DNA from: DATDMG01 sp036518955
GTDB taxonomy: Bacteria > Actinomycetota > Actinomycetes > Actinomycetales > Kineosporiaceae
Length of the DNA: 36,025 bases
NCBI GenBank assembly: GCA_036518955.1
Contig: DATDMG010000403.1
Coordinates: 1 to 36,025 of the forward strand
Direction of reading: 5' to 3'
Position numbers and translations under genes: made by a program. The notes under the pieces are model-generated. The model saw nothing but the letters and a program-made list of their open reading frames with translations, was not told the origin of the DNA and did not search any database. Shown piece by piece: positions 1 to 8,328 of the stretch (its first letter is position 1; each line of letters begins with the position of its first letter).

Positions 1-450
1 GCGCCGCCCGGCACCCTCGGCGCGGAGCGCGAACCGGCGGGCGTCGACGGCGACCCGCCGCAGCTCGGCGAACCGGCCGGTCGCCGCCCGCGCCTCCAGG
101 TCGGCCGCCGCCAGGCGGCGCCGGGCGAGCGCCTCGCGCTCCGGGTCACGCGCCAGCACGCCGAACTCACCCCGGTGCCGGCGGGCCCGGCGTTCCGTGC
201 GGTCCCGGCTCAGCGCGAAGTCCACCGGCACCCGGAGGACGCGGACCTCGCCGCTGCCCGGTGGGGAGTCCAGGGCGGTCCCCCAACGGCGCGGCGCGGT
301 GGTCACCCCGACCACCGTGACATCGACGCCGAGCGCCGCCACCGCCAGCGCGCTCCTGCGCACCCGGGTGTCGCTGCGCACATCGTTGGCGACCACCATG
401 ACGACGTGCGGCCGGGCACCGCCGGCCGCCGTGACTCCCGGCACGGTCAC
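1..450 (-). CDS. Glycosyltransferase, GT-B type, N-terminal part only (cut by window edge)
   Basis: This frame is open from a GTG at 450 to the first base of the window with no stop, so only about 150 N-terminal residues are visible. The start overlaps the stop of the upstream glycosyltransferase as GTGA, which indicates translational coupling and decides the start. Residues 16-45 form a Rossmann-like beta-alpha-beta with the signature SDTRVRRSALAV followed by LGVDVTVVG, typical of the acceptor-side domain of GT4-like enzymes and shared with three other glycosyltransferases in the locus. The following region is rich in Arg and Ala. Expected role: transfer of a sugar from a nucleotide sugar to a lipid-linked glycan in the cytoplasm. 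The donor domain with its EX7E motif would lie outside the window, so the family assignment rests on the N-terminus only. Confidence 0.75.
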   Translation of the reverse strand, partial: MTVPGVTAAGGARPHVVMVVANDVRSDTRVRRSALAVAALGVDVTVVGVTTAPRRWGTALDSPPGSGEVRVLRVPVDFALSRDRTERRARRHRGEFGVLARDPEREALARRRLAAADLEARAATGRFAELRRVAVDARRFALRAEGAGRR

Positions 451-2207
451 GGCGCGTCGTCCCGGCCGTCCGGGGGCGGGCCGAGCCGCCCTCCGCGCGC
501 GAGCTCCACCACGAGCCGGGCCTGCGGGACGGCGGTGGCCAGCCGGTCGGCGAGCGGCATGGACTGGCAGTCGGCGACCACGACCGTCGCACCGCTGACG
601 TCGCCCGCGGTCACGGTGGCCCAGCGTGGTGGCTGCGCGGCCGGCCTGCCCTGCAGGCGCCGTCTCACCCGGCCGGCGAGACGGCGTGCCCGCACCCCCA
701 GCGGCTCGGGCTGCGTCGAGGGCTGCGGCGAGCGCTGCGGCGCGGACGGCGTGGCGCCGGTCTGCGCCCCCGCCAGCGCGGCGACCGCCGCGGGGCCGAC
801 CACGCGCAGGCCGGCCGCCCACGCGGTCACCTGCGGATCACCGGTCACCACGACGGTAGGCGCCCCCAGCGCGCGGGCCGCGGCCAGCTCGGCCTCGACG
901 CTGTACCGGCGCCACCCGCTCGCCGCCAGGACCACGATCCGCTCCGGCTCGCGGGCGGGTTCGGGCCGCGGCAGGCACTCGGTGGGTCGGACCGCCCCGG
1001 CCGGGACGCCGTAGGCCGCCGCCAGGCGGCCGGCGATCGCGGCCGGACCGTAGCGGGCGTCGAGGGCGGCCCGGGCGGCGTCCAGGTCGAGGGTGTCCAG
1101 GGCCGCGGACAGCTCCCGGTGGGCGTCGACCAGCGCGTCGGGGCCCTCCTGGACGTCGACGAAGCGGCCCACCAGGTGCTCGACCCCGGCCAGCGCCTCC
1201 TGCGGGCCGCCGCTGCGGGTGACGATCACCGGCACGCCGGCCGCGACCCCCTCGACGACGGCCAGGTGGAACGTCTCGTAGGTGCTCGGCGCGAGCAGCA
1301 GGTCGAACCGCGGCAGCGCGGCGAGCACGTCCACGTGCCGGACGACGCCGCGCAGGTGGAGGCGGTCGGCGACGCCGGCGTCGCGGGCGATCTCGGTGAG
1401 CCGGCCGGCGAGGGGCCCGTCGCCGAACAGGGTGAGCTCCACGGCCGGGTCGTGCCGGGCGACCGCGGCGAACGCCCGGACCAGCCGTTCCACCCCTTTC
1501 CGCTCGGTCAGGGAACCGACGAACACCCACTGGTCCAGGCTCTTCGGCGGCTCCGGTCGGCGCGGCACGCCGGTGAAGTCCACCGGGTTCGGCAGCACCT
1601 CCAGCACCGGCTCGGACCCGGGCAGCGCGTCGAGGATCTGGTCGCGCAGCAACCCGGACACGCAGAACACCCGGTCGGCCCGCGCCAGCACCTCGGCGTA
1701 GACCGCACGCCCGGCCGGGTCCGCCAGGACGTCGCGCAGCCCGGTCGAGTGCTCGGTCGCGAACACCCGGGCGGCCGGGTCGGCCAGCCGAGCCGCGAGC
1801 AGACCCCCCCAGTACCCCACGTGCCCGTGGACCACCGGCTCCCGGAACGGACCCACCGCCCGCCGGACGTCACGGACCATCGCCTCGGCCCGCTGGGCGA
1901 CGCCGGCACCGCCCTCGGTGAAGACCGGGACCCTGGTCACCGGGCCCGTGGCGCCGGGCACCTGCAGGCCCCCGCCGGCGGCGAGCCGGTCGAGAACGGC
2001 GTCGAACGGGCCGCGCAGCGCCTCGACGGCCGGGGACCCGGCCGCCCCGCCCGGCCACTCCTGGGCATGGACGACGTGCACCCGGTCGGCGAGCCGGGTC
2101 GCCAGCCGGGCGTGCTCGGCCACGAACGAGCCCGCCATCCGGTTGAACGGCACCGGGTACCACGGCGTCGGCACGCAGACGGCGGCGACGGCACCGGGTT
2201 CGGACAC
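447..2207 (-). CDS. GT4-family glycosyltransferase with an extra C-terminal domain
   Basis: The protein has 586 residues from a GTG start at 2207, 8 bases after the stop of the dehydrogenase gene. The frame stays open upstream into that gene, but the Rossmann fold begins only here (AVCVPTPWYPVPFNRMAGSF). The donor domain shows FVGSLTERKGVERLVRAF near residue 230, FGDGPL near 261 and the GT4 catalytic pair E311-x7-E319 in YETFHLAVVEG, followed by GVPVIVTRSGGPQE. GT4 enzymes normally end near residue 400. This one continues for about 185 residues: a short alpha/beta stretch (ERIVVLAASGWRRYSVEAEL, then VVVTGD), a Pro/Gln/Ser linker, an Arg-rich segment and a second beta strand (ATVVVADCQS). I do not recognise that extension. 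It probably adds a sugar to the polymer made by the neighbouring genes; donor and acceptor cannot be told from sequence. Confidence 0.85.
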   Translation of the reverse strand: MSEPGAVAAVCVPTPWYPVPFNRMAGSFVAEHARLATRLADRVHVVHAQEWPGGAAGSPAVEALRGPFDAVLDRLAAGGGLQVPGATGPVTRVPVFTEGGAGVAQRAEAMVRDVRRAVGPFREPVVHGHVGYWGGLLAARLADPAARVFATEHSTGLRDVLADPAGRAVYAEVLARADRVFCVSGLLRDQILDALPGSEPVLEVLPNPVDFTGVPRRPEPPKSLDQWVFVGSLTERKGVERLVRAFAAVARHDPAVELTLFGDGPLAGRLTEIARDAGVADRLHLRGVVRHVDVLAALPRFDLLLAPSTYETFHLAVVEGVAAGVPVIVTRSGGPQEALAGVEHLVGRFVDVQEGPDALVDAHRELSAALDTLDLDAARAALDARYGPAAIAGRLAAAYGVPAGAVRPTECLPRPEPAREPERIVVLAASGWRRYSVEAELAAARALGAPTVVVTGDPQVTAWAAGLRVVGPAAVAALAGAQTGATPSAPQRSPQPSTQPEPLGVRARRLAGRVRRRLQGRPAAQPPRWATVTAGDVSGATVVVADCQSMPLADRLATAVPQARLVVELARGGRLGPPPDGRDDAP

Positions 2208-2215
2208 GGCGCCGG

Positions 2216-3505
2216 TCAACCCTTGCCGATGACGCGGACCGTCACCCCGCCCCACCGATCCAGCGGCAGGGCGGCCCGCCCGTCGACGACCGTGCGCACA
2301 CCCGGCAGGTCGGCCGGCGTCAGCTCCCGGTAGACCGCGTGGTCGGTCTGCACCACCGCGGCGTCGACCGGCGACCCCGGCGGGTAGGGGGTGAGGCCGA
2401 GCTTCTCCAGCTCGTCGTCCTCGTACAGGGGGTCGTGCACCAGGACGACGGCGCCACGCTCGCGTAGCGCGTCGGCCAGCGGGAACACCCCGCTGAAGGC
2501 CGTCTCCTTGACGCCGCCGCGGTAGGAGGCACCGAGGATGACCACCCGTTGGTCGGTCAGGTCGCCGTGGGTGCCCTCGAGGAGCCCGACCGCGTAGGCG
2601 GGCATCCCCGCGTTGCGGGCCCGCGCCATCCGGACGATCGACGCGTCGGGGTCGTTCCACAGGTAGAGCCGGGGGTAGATCGGGATGCAGTGGCCGCCGA
2701 CGGCGATCCCCGGCCGGTGGATGTGGCTGAACGGCTGGCTGTTGCTGGCCTCGATGACCTGATGGACGTCGATCCCGTGCGCGCCGGCGAAGCGGGCGAA
2801 CTCGTTCGCCAACCCGATGTTGACGTCGCGGTAGGTCGTCTCGGCGAGCTTGGCCAACTCGGCGCCCTCGGCGCTGCCGAGGTTCCACACGCCGTTGGGG
2901 CGGGGCAGGTCACCCCGCTCGTCGAACTCCAGCACCGCCCGGTAGAAATCCTCGGCCCGCCGGCCCGCGACCTCGTCGATCCCGCCCACCAGCTTGGGGT
3001 ACGCGCGCAGGTCGGCGAAGACCCGGCCGGTGAGGACCCGCTCCGGGCTGAACACCAGGTGGAAGTCCCGGCCGTGCAGCAGGCCGGACCCGTCCTGGAG
3101 CATCGGCAGGAACCGCGAGCGCGTGGTGCCCACCGGGAGCGTGGTCTCGTACGACACCAGCGAGCCCGGGCGCAGGCCGCGGGCGATGTCGCGGGTGGCG
3201 GCGTCCATCCAGGCGAAGTCGGGAGAACCCTCGGCGTCGACGAACAGGGGGACCACCACGACGACGGCGTCGCTCTCGGCGACGGCGGCGGTCGTGTCGG
3301 TCGTCGCCACCAGGCGGCCGTCGCCCACGGTCTCGGCGAGCAGCTCGGCCAGCCGCGCCTCACCCGGGAACGGCTCGACGCCGCGGTTCACCAGCTGGAC
3401 GACGTCGAGGTTGACGTCGGCGCCGATGACCTGGTGCCCGCGGCTCGCGAACTGGACGGCGAGCGGCAGTCCGATCTTTCCGAGAGCGACAACGGTGATC
3501 TTCAC
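2216..3505 (-). CDS. UDP-N-acetylglucosamine 6-dehydrogenase-like (UDP-HexNAc dehydrogenase, WbpA/WecC family)
   Basis: A 429-residue NAD-dependent nucleotide-sugar dehydrogenase that oxidises C6 of a UDP-HexNAc to a uronic acid in two steps. The N-terminal Rossmann motif is VVALGKIGLPLA (residues 5-16). The catalytic cysteine is C273 in VGGHCIPIYP, the HexNAc-type form of the motif; compare GGGCLPKD in the UDP-glucose enzyme at 20445-21791. Substrate-binding segments include SYETTLPVGTT and FSPERVLTG. The GTG start at 3505 follows AGAAGG at good spacing and places the Rossmann strand at the N-terminus. The next three biosynthetic genes (5483-8240) use exactly a UDP-HexNAc-uronate, so UDP-GlcNAcA is the likely product; UDP-ManNAcA is the alternative, but no 2-epimerase gene is visible. 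Gaps to neighbours are 13 and 8 bases, so it is part of the operon. Confidence 0.87.
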   Translation of the reverse strand: MKITVVALGKIGLPLAVQFASRGHQVIGADVNLDVVQLVNRGVEPFPGEARLAELLAETVGDGRLVATTDTTAAVAESDAVVVVVPLFVDAEGSPDFAWMDAATRDIARGLRPGSLVSYETTLPVGTTRSRFLPMLQDGSGLLHGRDFHLVFSPERVLTGRVFADLRAYPKLVGGIDEVAGRRAEDFYRAVLEFDERGDLPRPNGVWNLGSAEGAELAKLAETTYRDVNIGLANEFARFAGAHGIDVHQVIEASNSQPFSHIHRPGIAVGGHCIPIYPRLYLWNDPDASIVRMARARNAGMPAYAVGLLEGTHGDLTDQRVVILGASYRGGVKETAFSGVFPLADALRERGAVVLVHDPLYEDDELEKLGLTPYPPGSPVDAAVVQTDHAVYRELTPADLPGVRTVVDGRAALPLDRWGGVTVRVIGKG

Positions 3506-3518
3506 AAAGGCCTTCTGT

Positions 3519-5480
3519 TCACGGGGAAACCTGCGAGGACGGTGGTGCCGGGCCGCGCTGCACGGCGTCGTTCCCCGGGACACGGTAGCGGGCCCGACCG
3601 ACAGGTTCCGGCGGCTTGGCGGACTCCGGGCGTGCCGGACCGGCACCCGCCGCACGCACGGCCCGACGCGCCGGCTCGGCCACCCGATCCCGGCTCGGCT
3701 CGCGAACGGGCTCCTCCACCGGCTCGGGCACCGGCGTCCCGACCGGCACGGGCACCTCGGCGCCGTCCATCCCCTCCACGGCGGTCGCGTCCACGGCGGT
3801 CGCGTCCACGGCGGTCGTCCCGACCGCGGGCGGCAGATCGCTGGTGACGGTGAGCGAACCGAACTGCGGCAGCGCGATACCCTCCGGCCGGGGCGGCGGC
3901 CGGAGCGAGGCGTAGACGCCGCGGATGACCTCCTCCTGGCCCTGCCAGGAGTAGCGGTGGATCAGGTCCTGCCGGTGGGCGGAGTGCGGGTCGCGCGGGT
4001 TGGCCAGGGCCCGGCGGATCGCCGCGGCGAGGTCCGCGTCGTCCGGATCGTGGTAGACCTCGCCGAGGTCGTGCTCGGTGACGAACCGCTGCATCAGGGC
4101 CGCGTCACTGGTCACCATGGTGAGCCCGGCGTGCAGGTTCTCGAAGAGCTTGTTCGGCAGCGCCTGCTCGATGTTGTCCGAACCGGTACGCAGCGGCATC
4201 ACCGCGACGTCCGCGCCGGACAGGTAGTGCAGCAGCCGGTCCTGCCCCACCGACGGCACGAAGTGCACCCGGTCCGCCACGCCGAGGCCGACGGCGAGTT
4301 CCAGCAGTTCCGGGGTGTGCGGGTGGGGGAAGGGAACGGGGACGACGACGGCGTGCACGCCGCCGCCCGGGCCGGCCGGATCCGCCAGGTGCACGAGGGC
4401 GCGGATCAGCGTGTCGATCCCGCGCGCCCGGCTCACCGCTCCGCTGTAGACGGCGAGCGGGACCCCGGCCGGCAACCCGGCGGCCTCCCGGACGGTCGGG
4501 CCGACGTCCCGGTCCTGCCCGAGGATCGGCGCGTTGAGGACGACGGCGGGCCGCGCCGGCAGCCGGTAGCGGTGCCGCAGGACGTCGGCGATCGGCTCCG
4601 ACACGGTGATCACCGCGGCCGCCCGCCGGATGTAGCGCGCCTCCTCGCGGACCAGCGCCGCGTGCCGGCGGAGGTGGCCCTGCTCCTGCCGCGGGATGCC
4701 GGCGAAGTTCTCCCGCGCGTCGTACACCACCACGCACGGCTTGCCGGCGGCCCGTCGCCGGCGCGCGGCCCGCACGGCCGTGCCGAGCACGAGCGGGTGG
4801 TGGACGTGGATGATGTCCGGCTCGAGCAGGTCCAGCACCCGGGCGAACGACGCGGCGTAGTCCTCCACCTCCGGCAGCACGCCACGCGTGGTGGTGAGCA
4901 AGGTCGACGCGAGCCGTCGACGGTCCCACTCCCGCCAGGCGACCCGGTATCCGACGTTGATCGCCCACTGCACCCGCCAGCGCGCCTTCCGGGTGACCAC
5001 CAGCGCCTTCACGACCGAGTGCGCCAACCGGACGACCAGCCACCTGGGCCGCCACAGCCGGGCGCGCTCCGGGGCCTCGGGGTCCGGGCTGCGCAGCGCG
5101 TCCGCCCTGCGGCGGGTGACCCGGGACCACCCGGTGAGCTCACGGACCTGGGTGACGTACTCGTCGACCGGGGTCCAGTCGACCACCCGGAACTGCCGCC
5201 GGCGCCGGGCACCCGCCACCAGTCGGTGGACGTCCCGGAAGGCGTGGGTCATGATCACGGCGTGCACCCGCACCGGGCCGAGCCAGCGGTCGGCGGTCGG
5301 GGCGCCCGGCTCCTCCGCGGAGAGGACGTGCACGTCGTAGCCCAGCCGAGCCAGCGTCAGCGAGAACTTCTTGGCGCGCGAGTCGGCATCGATGGCGTTG
5401 GCGCGGAACAGCACCACGCGCGGCGGTCGGGCCTGCGTCGACTCTGACGAGACGCTCGCCGAGCCGTGCGGCTGGGACAC
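3519..5480 (-). CDS. GT-B glycosyltransferase with long low-complexity C-terminal tail
   Basis: The protein has 653 residues from a GTG at 5480, two bases after the stop of the upstream oxidoreductase. Residues about 20-540 are a GT-B enzyme: RVVLFRANAIDADSRAKKFS at the N-terminus (D-x-R-x-x-K version of the signature shared with the enzymes at 1-450, 8463-9599 and 11383-12546), DIIHVHHPLVLG, YDARENFAG, a linker ITVSEPIADVL, then the donor domain with AVYSGAVSRARGIDTLIRAL and LPNKLFENLHAGLTMVTSD. The E-x7-E pair is not canonical: the PNKLFENL type is seen instead. The last 110 residues are rich in Pro, Val, Glu and Ala and carry a pentapeptide repeat (DATAV) from the DNA repeat at 3778-3822; this tail is probably disordered. 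Likely function: cytoplasmic sugar transfer during assembly of the locus polymer. Sugar specificity is unknown. Confidence 0.83.
   Translation of the reverse strand: MSQPHGSASVSSESTQARPPRVVLFRANAIDADSRAKKFSLTLARLGYDVHVLSAEEPGAPTADRWLGPVRVHAVIMTHAFRDVHRLVAGARRRRQFRVVDWTPVDEYVTQVRELTGWSRVTRRRADALRSPDPEAPERARLWRPRWLVVRLAHSVVKALVVTRKARWRVQWAINVGYRVAWREWDRRRLASTLLTTTRGVLPEVEDYAASFARVLDLLEPDIIHVHHPLVLGTAVRAARRRRAAGKPCVVVYDARENFAGIPRQEQGHLRRHAALVREEARYIRRAAAVITVSEPIADVLRHRYRLPARPAVVLNAPILGQDRDVGPTVREAAGLPAGVPLAVYSGAVSRARGIDTLIRALVHLADPAGPGGGVHAVVVPVPFPHPHTPELLELAVGLGVADRVHFVPSVGQDRLLHYLSGADVAVMPLRTGSDNIEQALPNKLFENLHAGLTMVTSDAALMQRFVTEHDLGEVYHDPDDADLAAAIRRALANPRDPHSAHRQDLIHRYSWQGQEEVIRGVYASLRPPPRPEGIALPQFGSLTVTSDLPPAVGTTAVDATAVDATAVEGMDGAEVPVPVGTPVPEPVEEPVREPSRDRVAEPARRAVRAAGAGPARPESAKPPEPVGRARYRVPGNDAVQRGPAPPSSQVSP
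3778..3822. repeat. 15-bp tandem repeat, three copies, inside a glycosyltransferase tail
   Basis: Two exact copies of ACGGCGGTCGCGTCC and one diverged copy lie head to tail in the 3' part of the glycosyltransferase gene at 3519-5480. The length is a multiple of three, so copy number can change without breaking the frame; on the minus strand the copies encode repeated D-A-T-A-V. Confidence 0.9.
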
Positions 5481-5482
5481 GA

Positions 5483-6478
5483 TCAGCCCTCCGGCAGGTC
5501 CACGGTGCGCCCGGACGACGCGGCCCTGAGCACAGCCTCCGCGACGGCGACCGTCTCCAGGCCTTGGCGCATGGTCACAATGTCGTGGTTCTTCCCGAGA
5601 ACCGCATCCCGAAAAGCTTCGTGTTCGGTACGCAGCGGCTCCGGCTTCGGGAAGGCGTACCGGGTGACGTCCCCCTCCGCCACCCCGCGGAAGCTGGCGA
5701 TCTCGTCCCAGGTGGTGGGGATCAACCCGTTGGCGTGGAACGTCAGATCCGCGGTGAGCGTGTCGGCGACGAACGCGCCGCGCTCCCCGGTCACGATCGT
5801 GACCCGCTCCTTCATCGGGGAGAGCCAGTTGACCAGGTGACTGGTGACCGTGCCGTCGAGGAGCTGACCGACCACCGCGACCAGATCCTCGTGGGCCCGC
5901 CCGCTCTTGTACGCCGTCCGCGCCGCGACGCTGCGGAACGGCTGCTGCGTCACCCAGGCGGTGAGGTCGATGTCGTGGGTCGCCAGGTCCTTGACCACCC
6001 CGACGTCCGCGATCCGGGACGGGAAGGGCCCCTGCCGCCGCGTCACGACCTGGTACATGGTGCCCAGCTCACCGTGGGCGAGCCGGGCGCGCAGCTGCTG
6101 CAGCGCCGGGTTGTAGCGTTCGATGTGGCCCACCGCCCCGACCAGGCCGCGCTGCTCGAAGGCGTCCGCGAGGCGCCGGGCGGCGGTGACGTCCTGGGCC
6201 AACGGCTTCTCGATCATGGCGTGGACGCCGGCCTCGGCCAGGGCCAGGCCGACCTCCTCGTGGTACACCGTCGGGACGGCGACCATGCAGTAGTCGATCC
6301 CGGCGGCGATGAGCTCCTCGACGCCGGGGAGCAGCGGCAGCGTACCGGCCACCCCGAACGGGTCGCCGCCAGGATCGGCGACCGCGACCAGCTCGACGTC
6401 CGTCAGGCTCCGCAGCACCCGCGCGTGGTGCCGTCCCATCATCCCCAGGCCGATCAGCCCCGCCCGCAGCATCGCCAT
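5483..6478 (-). CDS. Gfo/Idh/MocA oxidoreductase, probable UDP-GlcNAcA 3-dehydrogenase (WlbA/WbpB-like)
   Basis: A 331-residue oxidoreductase with an N-terminal dinucleotide-binding fold (GLIGLGMMGRHHARVL, residues 7-22) and the family motif EKPLA (90-94). GHIERYNPA (117-124) and DLATHDIDLTAW (164-175) supply the expected catalytic histidine and aspartate. GHIERYNPA is typical of the WlbA/WbpB branch, which oxidises C3 of UDP-GlcNAc-uronic acid to a 3-keto sugar with NAD. The ATG at 6478 overlaps the aminotransferase stop as TGATG, which decides the start and couples the two steps. It sits directly after the aminotransferase and acetyltransferase genes that would use its product. Family membership is clear; the exact substrate follows from context. 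Confidence 0.87.
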   Translation of the reverse strand: MAMLRAGLIGLGMMGRHHARVLRSLTDVELVAVADPGGDPFGVAGTLPLLPGVEELIAAGIDYCMVAVPTVYHEEVGLALAEAGVHAMIEKPLAQDVTAARRLADAFEQRGLVGAVGHIERYNPALQQLRARLAHGELGTMYQVVTRRQGPFPSRIADVGVVKDLATHDIDLTAWVTQQPFRSVAARTAYKSGRAHEDLVAVVGQLLDGTVTSHLVNWLSPMKERVTIVTGERGAFVADTLTADLTFHANGLIPTTWDEIASFRGVAEGDVTRYAFPKPEPLRTEHEAFRDAVLGKNHDIVTMRQGLETVAVAEAVLRAASSGRTVDLPEG

Positions 6479-7566
6479 CAGGCACCGGCCTTCGCGACGG
6501 CGTTGACCGCGGCCACGATGCGCTCGAGGTCGCCGGTGGACAGGGCCGGGTGGACCGGCAGCGACAGCGCCTCCGCCGCGGCCCGCTCGGTCTGCGGCAG
6601 GTCGAGGGTGAGACCGAACGACGGCAGCCGGTGGTTCGGGATCGGGTAGTACACACCCGTCCCGACACCGTGCTCGTCGGCGAGCGCCTGGGCGAACCCG
6701 TCACGGTCCTCCGGCACCCGGATCGTGTACTGGTGGTAGACATGGACGGCGCCCGGCGCCACCGGCGGGACGACGACGCCCTGCAGGTTGGCATCGAGGA
6801 ACGCGGCGTTCTCCTGGCGCTGCTTGGTCCAGCCGGGGAGCTTGCCCAGCTGCACCCGGCCGATCGCCGCGTGGATGTCGGTCATCCGGCAGTTGAAGCC
6901 GACGAGCTCGTTCTCGTAGCGGCGCTCCATGCCCTGGTTGCGCAGCAGCCGCAACCGGCGGGCGACCTCGTCGTCCCGGGTGGACACCAGGCCGCCCTCG
7001 CCCGAGGTCATGTTCTTGGTCGGGTAGAGGCTGAACATGGCGAAGGCGCCGAACGTGCCGACCGGGCGGCCCTGCCAGGACGCGGCATGCGCCTGCGCGG
7101 CGTCCTCGAAGATCTTCAGCCCGTGCCGGTCGGCGACCGCCGCCAGCGCGGTCAGGTCGGCGGGGTGGCCGTAGAGGTGCACCGGCATGATCCCCACGGT
7201 CCGCTCGGTGATCGCGGCCTCCACGGCGGCCGGGTCCAGGCAGAAGTGGCGCGGCTCGATGTCGGCGAAGACGGGCGTGGCGCCGGTCAGCGCGACCGAG
7301 TTCGCCGTCGCCGCGAACGTGAAGGAGGGCACGACGACCTCGTGGCCCGGGCCGACGCCCGCGGCGAGCAGGCCGAGGTGCTGCCCCGCCGTCCCGGAGT
7401 TGACCGCCACCACGTGCCGGCCGTCGAGGACCTGGTCGGAGAACTCGCGCTCCAGCGCGGCGACCTCGGGACCCTGCGCGATCATTCCGGTGCGCAGGAC
7501 GCGGTCGACCGCCTCGCGCTCCTCGTCTCCGATCAGGGGGCGGGCAGCGGGAATCATGCCGCTCAT
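6478..7566 (-). CDS. DegT/DnrJ/EryC1/StrS aminotransferase, probable 3-aminotransferase (WlbC/WbpE-like)
   Basis: A 362-residue PLP-dependent sugar aminotransferase. The Schiff-base lysine is K184 in SLYPTKNMTSGEGG, the PLP-ring aspartate is D155 in FEDAAQAHAA, and NSGTAGQHLGL (56-66) binds the phosphate. The C-terminal part contains VYHQYTIRV and GVYYPIPNHRLPSF, usual for this family. It would convert the 3-keto-UDP-GlcNAcA made by the next gene product into the 3-amino sugar, with glutamate as usual donor. The ATG at 7566 overlaps the acetyltransferase stop as ATGA, and its own stop overlaps the next start as TGATG. The three genes are therefore a tightly coupled block. The family call is firm; the substrate is inferred from the pathway. 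Confidence 0.88.
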   Translation of the reverse strand: MSGMIPAARPLIGDEEREAVDRVLRTGMIAQGPEVAALEREFSDQVLDGRHVVAVNSGTAGQHLGLLAAGVGPGHEVVVPSFTFAATANSVALTGATPVFADIEPRHFCLDPAAVEAAITERTVGIMPVHLYGHPADLTALAAVADRHGLKIFEDAAQAHAASWQGRPVGTFGAFAMFSLYPTKNMTSGEGGLVSTRDDEVARRLRLLRNQGMERRYENELVGFNCRMTDIHAAIGRVQLGKLPGWTKQRQENAAFLDANLQGVVVPPVAPGAVHVYHQYTIRVPEDRDGFAQALADEHGVGTGVYYPIPNHRLPSFGLTLDLPQTERAAAEALSLPVHPALSTGDLERIVAAVNAVAKAGA

Positions 7567-8240
7567 GCCTGCGGTACCTCCGTGGGGATCTCGGGCGTGG
7601 GGATCTCGCTCAGGGTGGCGTCGGCACCGTCGCCTCCGGGCGTCTCGAGATAGCGGCGCCCGGACGTCGGGCAGCGCCAGTGGCGGACCCCCGCATCGGC
7701 GCCCGAAGAGCCGTCGACGGGGTCATCGTCGGGCACGAGCGGCACGCCGACGTGACCGACCCATCGTAGCCGCCGTGCCGGGACCCCGGCGACGAGTGCG
7801 AAGTCCGGCACGTCGCGCACGACCACGGACCCCGCGGCGACCAGGGCCCATCGTCCGATCGTGACGGGCGCCACGCACACCGAGCGAGCACCGATGGAAG
7901 CCCCTTCGCGGACGGTGACCCCCACCGGCTCCCAGTCGTCGCCACGCTTGAGCCGCCCTTCCGGTGTGACCGATCGCGGGTAGTGGTCGTTGGTGAACAC
8001 GACCGCCGGGCCGACGAACACGCCGTCCTCCAGGACCGCCGGCTCGTAGACCAGGGCGTAGTTCTGCAGCTTGCAGTTGTCGCCCATGACGACGCCGTCG
8101 CCGACGTAGGCCCCGCGGCCGATGATGCAGTTCGCACCGAGGACGGCGTGCTCGCGCACCTGCGCCAGGTGCCAGACGGAGCTCCCCTCCCCGATCTTCG
8201 CGTCGTCGGACACATCGGCGCTGGGATGGATGCGCGCCAT
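7563..8240 (-). CDS. Left-handed beta-helix N-acetyltransferase (WlbB/WbpD-like)
   Basis: A 225-residue hexapeptide-repeat acetyltransferase that would N-acetylate the 3-amino group of UDP-GlcNAc(3NH2)A with acetyl-CoA. The first 160 residues show imperfect hexapeptide turns: HPSADVSDDAKIGEGSSVW, GANCIIGRGAYVGDGVVMG, VFTNDHYPR and SIGARSVCVAPVTIGRWALV. FTNDHYPR is a family landmark and its His is probably catalytic. I start at the ATG at 8240, where MARIHPSADVS opens the helix and GAGG lies eight bases upstream; the frame runs further up without similarity. After the helix come about 50 residues including HWRCPTSGRRYLE and a Pro/Glu tail, an addition often seen in actinobacterial homologues. 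It is the first gene of the sugar-synthesis block. Confidence 0.86.
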   Translation of the reverse strand: MARIHPSADVSDDAKIGEGSSVWHLAQVREHAVLGANCIIGRGAYVGDGVVMGDNCKLQNYALVYEPAVLEDGVFVGPAVVFTNDHYPRSVTPEGRLKRGDDWEPVGVTVREGASIGARSVCVAPVTIGRWALVAAGSVVVRDVPDFALVAGVPARRLRWVGHVGVPLVPDDDPVDGSSGADAGVRHWRCPTSGRRYLETPGGDGADATLSEIPTPEIPTEVPQA

Positions 8241-8328
8241 CTGTTCTGCCTCGCCGCCTCTCGGGGACCGCGTCTGGACCCGTTCCACCGGCGGCCGGTC
8301 GGCTGCGCTCGGTGGCCGGGCACCGGCC

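Noticed and set aside
2208..2888. Upstream extension of the glycosyltransferase frame into the dehydrogenase gene.
   Set aside because: The extension is Arg-rich with no fold, while the dehydrogenase C-terminal domain is well formed there. The GTG at 2207 fits operon spacing.
2994..5447. An 817-codon open frame on the plus strand.
   Set aside because: Antisense to the dehydrogenase and glycosyltransferase genes, which have clear motifs and tight operon spacing.
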